Source of the DNA: Phoronis ovalis
Lineage: Eukaryota > Phoronida > Phoronidae
Direction of reading: 5' to 3'
Assembly: GCA_028565635.1 (NCBI GenBank)
Contig: JAOXYB010033140.1
Span: 1-11,590 of the forward strand
DNA length: 11,590 bases
Shown: in pieces, positions 9,901 to 11,590 of the stretch
Layout: each line of letters starts with the position of its first letter
How positions within the stretch are numbered: position 1 is the stretch's first letter
The notes under the pieces: generated by a model
What the model saw: the letters and a program-made list of their open reading frames with translations, nothing else
The model's database searches: none
Told to the model about the DNA's origin: nothing
Position numbers and translations under genes: made by a program

Positions 9901-10648
9901 ACAAAATGGAAAACTGGGATTGTACGCTCCTGCACGGGGAGGTTTAGAAGTATTAGAATTAAGGACTGGTAAAGTTGTTCACACTTTGATACCAAGAATA
10001 GCTGAAGGTGTATTCAATGTGCAAGTCCTATTCACAAAGAACGACAGATATGTAATGTACTATCATACAGGTAAGATAGTTCCTACATTCAGGTACCATT
10101 TGTCTAAAACTCTGTTCTGCAAGGAGTTTTGTACTGATATACTAAAAATCTCAAACAGCGCGCACATCATTAGGCTAGAGAAAGATATGGTATGCTCGGT
10201 CTTACAAACGCTCAACAGTATACCTCTGAATTATGATAGCTTTCGTTCCCTCCATCAATATTATAGCTATGTCGTTATTATTTTAGGTCACCGAACCATT
10301 AGAATATTTCGGTTACAAGATGGCAAAAGAATTGCCCATTTCAAGTGTCATGCTGAAGTGAATGCTATTGTTGGTTCCCAGGGCGGTTCACATCTTGTTT
10401 TGGGTGCTGTCGATGGTAGTTTGACAATGTTAACTATTGCCGATCCACAAGATGAACAGTCAGTTGAGATGATTAAAGCTTTGCCAAGCCGAGAATTAGT
10501 GGAATCCCAACCTTTAATGCAGGAAGTCAATGGCGAAGCCACGAATGGCGATATAGCTTCGAAGAGTTTGGGAACCGCTGTACAAGTAACACGATTTGTT
10601 GCTAAAGCCAAAATGGCACAGAGGTCGCGTGCGTGTGCCATTCAGTAA
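376..10648 (+). CDS. NWD1/NWD2-like: NACHT and WD repeat domain-containing protein (NWD1/NWD2 family), 5'-truncated by the window, 19 exons
   Basis: This is a spliced STAND NTPase gene; the joined exons listed in the summary encode 1447 residues plus stop. What is seen: Walker A GESGCGKT, Walker [11 protein letters not shown], a winged-helix region with WYHRQF, a helical linker with LADYFLG, and about 16 WD-like blades with IIWD, VWN, VWS and IWD blade ends. All 18 introns are GT-AG and phase-consistent. Known of the family: vertebrate NWD1 and NWD2 are cytosolic proteins of roughly 1,550-1,750 residues, so about 100-300 N-terminal residues should lie upstream of position 376. STAND proteins act as nucleotide-dependent switches that oligomerise when released from the sensor domain. 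Inferred: a cytosolic signalling or innate-immunity-type sensor whose ligand is unknown. TEP1 and APAF1 relatives are less likely, because the pre-NACHT and winged-helix motifs match the NWD pattern. Which vertebrate paralogue is closer cannot be settled here. Confidence 0.93.
930..1396 (+). other. Intron 1 (467 nt, phase 0)
   Basis: GTAAAA donor and TTTTTTACTAG acceptor. It contains stops in every frame and no recognisable gene, RNA or repeat. Confidence 0.85.
1397..1645 (+). CDS. Exon 2: NACHT core with Walker B
   Basis: Residues 185-267. The exon begins [20 protein letters not shown], matching the strand and 'FLGT' turn after the P-loop helix in NWD proteins, and continues with [12 protein letters not shown]. 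It ends with Walker [11 protein letters not shown] (residues 258-267; Asp263 is the likely Mg-coordinating acid). Length 249 nt, phase 0 at both ends, so skipping it would keep frame but delete Walker B. Its donor, CAG|GTTAGA, is the only one here with T at +3, hence relatively weak. Confidence 0.93.
1646..1969 (+). other. Intron 2 (324 nt, phase 0)
   Basis: AT-rich, with A-runs around 1870-1900. GTTAGA donor and GTTTTAG acceptor. Nothing else recognisable. Confidence 0.85.
1970..2119 (+). CDS. Exon 3: NACHT sensor strand
   Basis: Residues 268-317, 150 nt, phase 0 at both ends. The exon encodes [20 protein letters not shown] followed by [10 protein letters not shown], the segment after Walker B in NWD proteins: the 'WLP..LP' motif and then the strand that ends in Ser-Thr, in the position of the STAND sensor-1 residue. 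Acceptor TTTTAG, donor CAG|GTAAGA. Confidence 0.93.
2393..2631 (+). CDS. Exon 4: C-terminal NACHT and LPLF motif
   Basis: Residues 318-396 plus the first two bases of Arg397. Helical region [24 protein letters not shown] (358-361) corresponds to the GxP/GLPL motif at the junction of the NTPase and helical subdomains in STAND proteins, where the proline contacts the nucleotide. The exon ends with [12 protein letters not shown]. Acceptor TTTACAG, donor GTAACG, phase 2. Confidence 0.92.
2789..2903 (+). CDS. Exon 5: start of winged-helix region
   Basis: Completes Arg397 and encodes residues 398-435. [20 protein letters not shown] is the 'L.yI..sk.GLsE.EL.dLLS.D' pattern found in the winged-helix part of NACHT-WD proteins. 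It ends LLSLDEK at a GTAAGA donor, phase 0. Confidence 0.92.
2904..3192 (+). other. Intron 5 (289 nt, phase 0), carrying the trinucleotide tract
   Basis: GTAAGA donor and TTTTTCTTAG acceptor. About 40 percent of the intron is a degenerate GAT/GAC/CTG/GTT repeat tract, listed separately. Confidence 0.85.
3025..3141 (+). repeat. Imperfect trinucleotide (microsatellite-like) tract in intron 5
   Basis: Runs of GAC/GAT, (GTT)n around 3050-3060, GATGATGGTGATGTGATGATGAC-type repeats, and a clean (CTG)6 at 3101-3118 followed by GATGATGG. This is simple-sequence DNA and likely length-polymorphic. It sits wholly inside the intron and does not affect the coding frame. Confidence 0.88.
3193..3326 (+). 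CDS. Exon 6: winged-helix region, PP-R-PPLLW motif
   Basis: Residues 436-479 plus two bases of Trp480. The exon encodes [20 protein letters not shown] followed by [14 protein letters not shown], a strongly family-specific block. It ends GVTVIDW with the Trp codon split by the intron. Acceptor TTTCTTAG, donor GTATGT, phase 2. Confidence 0.93.
3327..3672 (+). other. Intron 6 (346 nt, phase 2), with a tandem upstream acceptor
   Basis: GTATGT donor; the main acceptor is TATTTTAG ending at 3672. A second possible acceptor, GATACAG ending at 3645, lies 27 nt upstream (see findings). No gene or repeat is visible. Confidence 0.82.
3673..3865 (+). CDS. Exon 7: WYHRQF motif and start of helical linker
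   Basis: Completes Trp480 and encodes residues 481-544. WYHRQF (480-485) lies where other STAND proteins have the MHD-type motif of the winged helix, and its His482 may contact nucleotide. It is followed by [16 protein letters not shown] and [13 protein letters not shown], typical for NWD proteins. The start was chosen because it joins W directly to YHRQF; the upstream acceptor would insert nine residues. Donor GTAAGT, phase 0. Confidence 0.92.
4128..4253 (+). CDS. Exon 8: linker ('[11 protein letters not shown]')
   Basis: Residues 545-586, 126 nt, phase 0 at both ends. [20 protein letters not shown] followed by [18 protein letters not shown] is the 'nlRKl.ELPyHL' helical block found between the winged helix and the propellers. 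Acceptor AAATTAG, donor GTAAGA. Confidence 0.92.
4254..4611 (+). other. Intron 8 (358 nt, phase 0)
   Basis: GTAAGA donor and CTTTATTTCAG acceptor. AT-rich, with nothing recognisable. Confidence 0.85.
4612..4783 (+). CDS. Exon 9: helical linker
   Basis: Residues 587-643 plus one base of Gly644. [20 protein letters not shown] is followed by LADFEDSL and [19 protein letters not shown]. The alternating amphipathic helices resemble the alpha-solenoid-like spacer before the WD domain. Donor GTAATT, phase 1. Confidence 0.91.
4999..5133 (+). CDS. Exon 10: end of helical linker
   Basis: Completes Gly644 and encodes residues 645-688 plus one base of Gly689. [20 protein letters not shown] is followed by [12 protein letters not shown], leading into the first WD blade. 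Length 135 nt, phase 1 at both ends, so it is frame-neutral if skipped. Acceptor AATTACAG, donor GTAAGA. Confidence 0.92.
5348..5574 (+). CDS. Exon 11: first WD-like blades
   Basis: Completes Gly689 and encodes residues 690-764. Blade 1 contains [17 protein letters not shown] and IIWDLSTGE, a good WD signature. The start of blade 2 is [18 protein letters not shown] and is finished by exon 12. Acceptor CCTTATAG, donor CAG|GTATGA, phase 0. Confidence 0.93.
5575..6050 (+). other. Intron 11 (476 nt, phase 0), with an unusual GC-rich patch
   Basis: GTATGA donor and ATTATTTTAG acceptor. Positions 5887-6010 are clearly richer in G and C than the flanks, hold two dyads and follow a good acceptor-like CTTTTTTAG (see separate entry and findings). 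The direct junction of exon 11 to exon 12 reads [15 protein letters not shown], a complete blade strand, so nothing needs to lie between them. Confidence 0.82.
5887..6010. repeat. GC-rich patch with nested inverted repeats in intron 11
   Basis: Outer arms TACAGCGACG (5952-5961) and CGTCGCTGTA (6001-6010) are a perfect 10-bp inverted repeat. Inside it, GCAGcAGC (5968-5975) can pair with GCTaCTGC (5984-5991) with one mismatch and an 8-nt loop. Upstream, GGACGTG (5892-5898) faces CACgGTCC (5906-5913). The patch could be a remnant of a small inverted-repeat element or an RNA hairpin; no target-site duplication is evident. Confidence 0.7.
6051..6245 (+). CDS. Exon 12: WD-like blades 2-3
   Basis: Residues 765-829, 195 nt, phase 0 at both ends. 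[20 protein letters not shown] finishes blade 2. [18 protein letters not shown] is the next blade, and VPCHTPLIQ leads on. Donor CAG|GTACTG. Confidence 0.92.
6246..6563 (+). other. Intron 12 (318 nt, phase 0)
   Basis: GTACTG donor and ACGTTTAG acceptor. No repeat or RNA is recognised. Confidence 0.85.
6564..6726 (+). CDS. Exon 13: WD-like blades 4-5
   Basis: Residues 830-883 plus one base of Gly884. [19 protein letters not shown] is followed by an acidic stretch, then [17 protein letters not shown], the opening strands of a blade. Acceptor GTTTAG, donor GTACTT, phase 1. Confidence 0.88.
6969..7109 (+). CDS. Exon 14: WD-like blades 5-6
   Basis: Completes Gly884 and encodes residues 885-930 plus one base of Gly931. 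[19 protein letters not shown] is followed by [19 protein letters not shown], a clear blade start. The acceptor GTTTTAG at 6968 was chosen over CCAAAG at 6920 because it gives a blade of normal length. Length 141 nt, phase 1 at both ends. Donor GTAAGA. Confidence 0.88.
7110..7759 (+). other. Intron 14 (650 nt, phase 1)
   Basis: The largest intron seen. GTAAGA donor and TTTTGTAG acceptor. It is AT-rich. An open frame at 7324-7572 starts only at ATG inside non-coding-like sequence, shows no family motif and has no splice logic. A short hairpin sits at 7589-7610. Confidence 0.85.
7589..7610. repeat. Short inverted repeat in intron 14
   Basis: CCGGATTAT (7589-7597) can pair with ATAAgTCCGG (7601-7610) across a 3-nt loop and one bulged G. 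No transcript role is implied. Confidence 0.5.
7760..7894 (+). CDS. Exon 15: WD-like blades 6-7, '[18 protein letters not shown]'
   Basis: Completes Gly931 and encodes residues 932-975 plus one base of Ala976. [20 protein letters not shown] followed by RNLPSKN is a highly family-specific block (the xLW...LKLP.G.RN pattern of NWD proteins). It ends NHFIVA. Length 135 nt, phase 1 at both ends. Acceptor TTGTAG, donor GTAAGG. Confidence 0.93.
8135..8316 (+). CDS. Exon 16: WD-like blades 7-8, 'LDAHFGRI'
   Basis: Completes Ala976 and encodes residues 977-1036. [20 protein letters not shown] is followed by AHFGRI, another NWD-typical block, and then by [20 protein letters not shown], a classic WD strand. 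Acceptor ATTTTTAG, donor CAG|GTAAGA, phase 0. Confidence 0.94.
8562..8814 (+). CDS. Exon 17: WD-like blades 9-10
   Basis: Residues 1037-1120 plus one base of Gly1121. [20 protein letters not shown] starts the blade that ends [26 protein letters not shown] then leads to TLIWDVG. Acceptor CTTTTTCCAG, donor GTGAGA, phase 1. Confidence 0.93.
8815..9449 (+). other. Intron 17 (635 nt, phase 1)
   Basis: GTGAGA donor and TTTTCTTTCAG acceptor. It holds one small perfect tandem duplication of 11 bp at 9070-9091 and otherwise nothing recognised. Confidence 0.85.
9070..9091. repeat. 11-bp perfect tandem duplication in intron 17
   Basis: GGTAGCATCAG occurs twice in a row (9070-9080 and 9081-9091). A simple slippage-type duplication. 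Confidence 0.85.
9450..10070 (+). CDS. Exon 18: large WD-propeller exon (about blades 11-15)
   Basis: Completes Gly1121 and encodes residues 1122-1327 plus one base of Gly1328. Blade-like units include CRFIAISKI...[19 protein letters not shown]...[44 protein letters not shown] and [11 protein letters not shown]. At 621 nt it is the longest exon. GAGKSS in it is not a P-loop, because the required upstream Gly is missing. Donor ACAG|GTAAGA, phase 1. Confidence 0.92.
10071..10286 (+). other. Intron 18 (216 nt, phase 1), open in the coding frame
   Basis: GTAAGA donor and ATTATTTTAG acceptor. The sequence is a multiple of three and has no stop in the flanking frame, so a simple translation reads through it. 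Removing it joins YVMYYHTG to [12 protein letters not shown], a normal blade strand pair, so it is called an intron. Confidence 0.85.
10287..10648 (+). CDS. Exon 19: last blades, C-terminal tail and stop
   Basis: Completes Gly1328 and encodes residues 1329-1447, then TAA at 10646-10648. [20 protein letters not shown] and [19 protein letters not shown] form the last blades. From about residue 1400 a low-complexity polar tail follows, ending in a basic stretch (KAKMAQRSR) and Ala-Cys-Ala-Ile-Gln. The final four residues fit a CaaX box. Confidence 0.94.
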
Positions 10649-11330
10649 TCTCAGTAAAATGTGTAAATAGCTTAAGAGAATAGGGGCTGTACTAAAACAA
10701 ACCTGTGCAATACAGAACATAAACTTTTGAACATTCTAGGATCGAGCACAGAACACAAATTAAATGTTTAGTGCAACATTTCTGATTTAGAAATTGTTTG
10801 TTCCTTGTCATTCTGGAATAATACCAGTTGTCGAAAACTGGCAGTTTCAAGATTAACTGCATGTTTATCTGTTGGAAAGGAACAATCCAAAAGTGTTCGT
10901 TTCATTGTTATGACCGAGTCATTCTTAAGTTGACGAGGAACCAAGCAAGAATTTGGTTTCCACCGTTTCAAACCAGACATTGTAATTATATGAAAATGTT
11001 CGAGTTTTACTCTAACGTAAACTTTTATTTTTAAAATGTAAGAAATCTGATATAAAAATCACAGTTATTAATGTGTTAAATATGTTGTGCTTGAATACAA
11101 GTGAAGAAATAATTACGTGCAGTTTTGTTATCAACAGGTATTTCAACAGATTAGCATGGCATTATATAATATGTGTTTACAAATCTATATTTGTGTTATA
11201 CGACATGGCATACATGCACGTATTTACTACAAGTAAGCACGATACCATTTCTGTAATTAAAGGACTATACATAAACCTTTAGGCAGGCAGGTAATTTCTA
11301 AATCATAAATAAAAATATAAAAACATAATA
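10649..11330 (+). other. 3' untranslated region (approximate end)
   Basis: Follows the stop codon and holds no coding sequence of its own; open frames at 10828-11034 and 11073-11282 lack any recognisable content. A 6-bp hairpin (CCAGTT at 10824-10829, AACTGG at 10836-10841) is present. ATTAAA variants at 10759-10764 and 11256-11261 could be minor upstream polyadenylation signals. The end is inferred from the AATAAA at 11308 and is approximate. Confidence 0.65.
11308..11313 (+). terminator. Polyadenylation signal AATAAA
   Basis: A canonical hexamer on the gene's strand, followed within 20-45 nt by a GT/T-rich stretch (about 11331-11358) of the kind that binds CstF. Cleavage is expected at about 11325-11332. 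It is the only AATAAA between the stop codon and the repeat region. Confidence 0.7.
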
Positions 11331-11358
11331 TTTTGTGATTTTTGGGTGATTTGTTTTT

Positions 11359-11590
11359 ATGCCCAACCACATAATAGCTGGACATATAGTCGTAACTAGG
11401 TTACATAAATGAGGGGGCTAATGCTCGCACTTAAAAATTGGCATTGCTCGTTGGTCGCACTTAAAAATTGGCAATGCTTGCTGCTCTCACTAACAAGAAA
11501 AACAAACAATGAAAAAAAAATCGACAAGCAAAAAAAATGGTCGGCAAAAGAAAATAGTTAAAAAAATTGAAAACAAACGAAGACAATTTT
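11359..11590. other. Downstream AT-rich intergenic sequence
   Basis: Contains the 30-bp tandem repeat at 11425-11484 and an A-rich end (about 11491-11590) with several A-runs. No gene was recognised. Confidence 0.6.
11425..11490. repeat. 30-bp tandem repeat, two copies plus a partial third
   Basis: Copy 1 at 11425-11454 and copy 2 at 11455-11484 share TCGCACTTAAAAATTGGCA and differ at a few positions near their ends. A third copy starts at 11485 as TCTCAC and then diverges. Probably a minisatellite that may continue in related form beyond the window. Confidence 0.85.

Noticed and set aside
10071-10286. Continuous 395-codon frame 9461-10648 read as a single exon
   Set aside because: Strong GTAAGA donor and TTTTAG acceptor; removing the segment joins YYHTG to [12 protein letters not shown], the expected blade, while the segment itself has no WD pattern.
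10348-10641. Minus-strand open frame of 97 codons over the last exon
   Set aside because: It mirrors a well-supported coding exon on the plus strand and has no recognisable content.
10828-11282. Two plus-strand open frames in the 3' UTR
   Set aside because: No domain, no splice link, composition like the surrounding UTR; a polyadenylation signal follows them.

Overview
The window is eukaryotic, almost certainly invertebrate animal, genomic DNA. It is AT-rich, and the coding sequence is cut into short exons by GT-AG introns of about 157-650 nt. Many introns end in TTTTAG-type acceptors. No bacterial operon features, rRNA or tRNA are visible. The species cannot be named from the sequence alone.

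One plus-strand gene fills almost all of it. I joined 19 coding exons by following open frames, splice sites and protein-family logic: 376-929, 1397-1645, 1970-2119, 2393-2631, 2789-2903, 3193-3326, 3673-3865, 4128-4253, 4612-4783, 4999-5133, 5348-5574, 6051-6245, 6564-6726, 6969-7109, 7760-7894, 8135-8316, 8562-8814, 9450-10070 and 10287-10648 (stop at 10646-10648). All 18 junctions keep phase and give an uninterrupted 1447-residue C-terminal part. It is a STAND-class NTPase of the NACHT and WD-repeat (NWD1/NWD2) family. The 5' end of the gene, with the first exons, start codon and promoter, lies left of the window, because the first visible exon begins with two bases of a split codon.

Protein layout, numbering the first complete codon (378-380) as residue 1: pre-NACHT linker about 1-165; NACHT with Walker A at 168-175 (exon 1), Walker B at 258-267 (exon 2), a sensor-like strand about 288-295 (exon 3) and the LPLF motif at 358-361 (exon 4); winged-helix region with a WYHRQF motif at 480-485 (exons 5-7); helical linker to about 690 (exons 7-10); then about 16 WD-like blade units from about 690 to 1400 (exons 11-19), probably two beta-propellers; and a basic tail ending in a CaaX-like CAIQ. 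In this class the propellers usually sense a ligand or hold the protein inactive, NACHT drives nucleotide-dependent oligomerisation, and an N-terminal domain (outside this window) signals.

After the stop there is a 3' UTR of about 0.68 kb, with an AATAAA at 11308-11313 followed by a GT-rich element, then AT-rich DNA with a 30-bp tandem repeat. The most notable points are the CaaX-like C-terminus, a last intron that is open and a multiple of three, two in-frame alternative acceptors, a GC-rich patch with nested dyads in intron 11, and a trinucleotide-repeat tract in intron 5.
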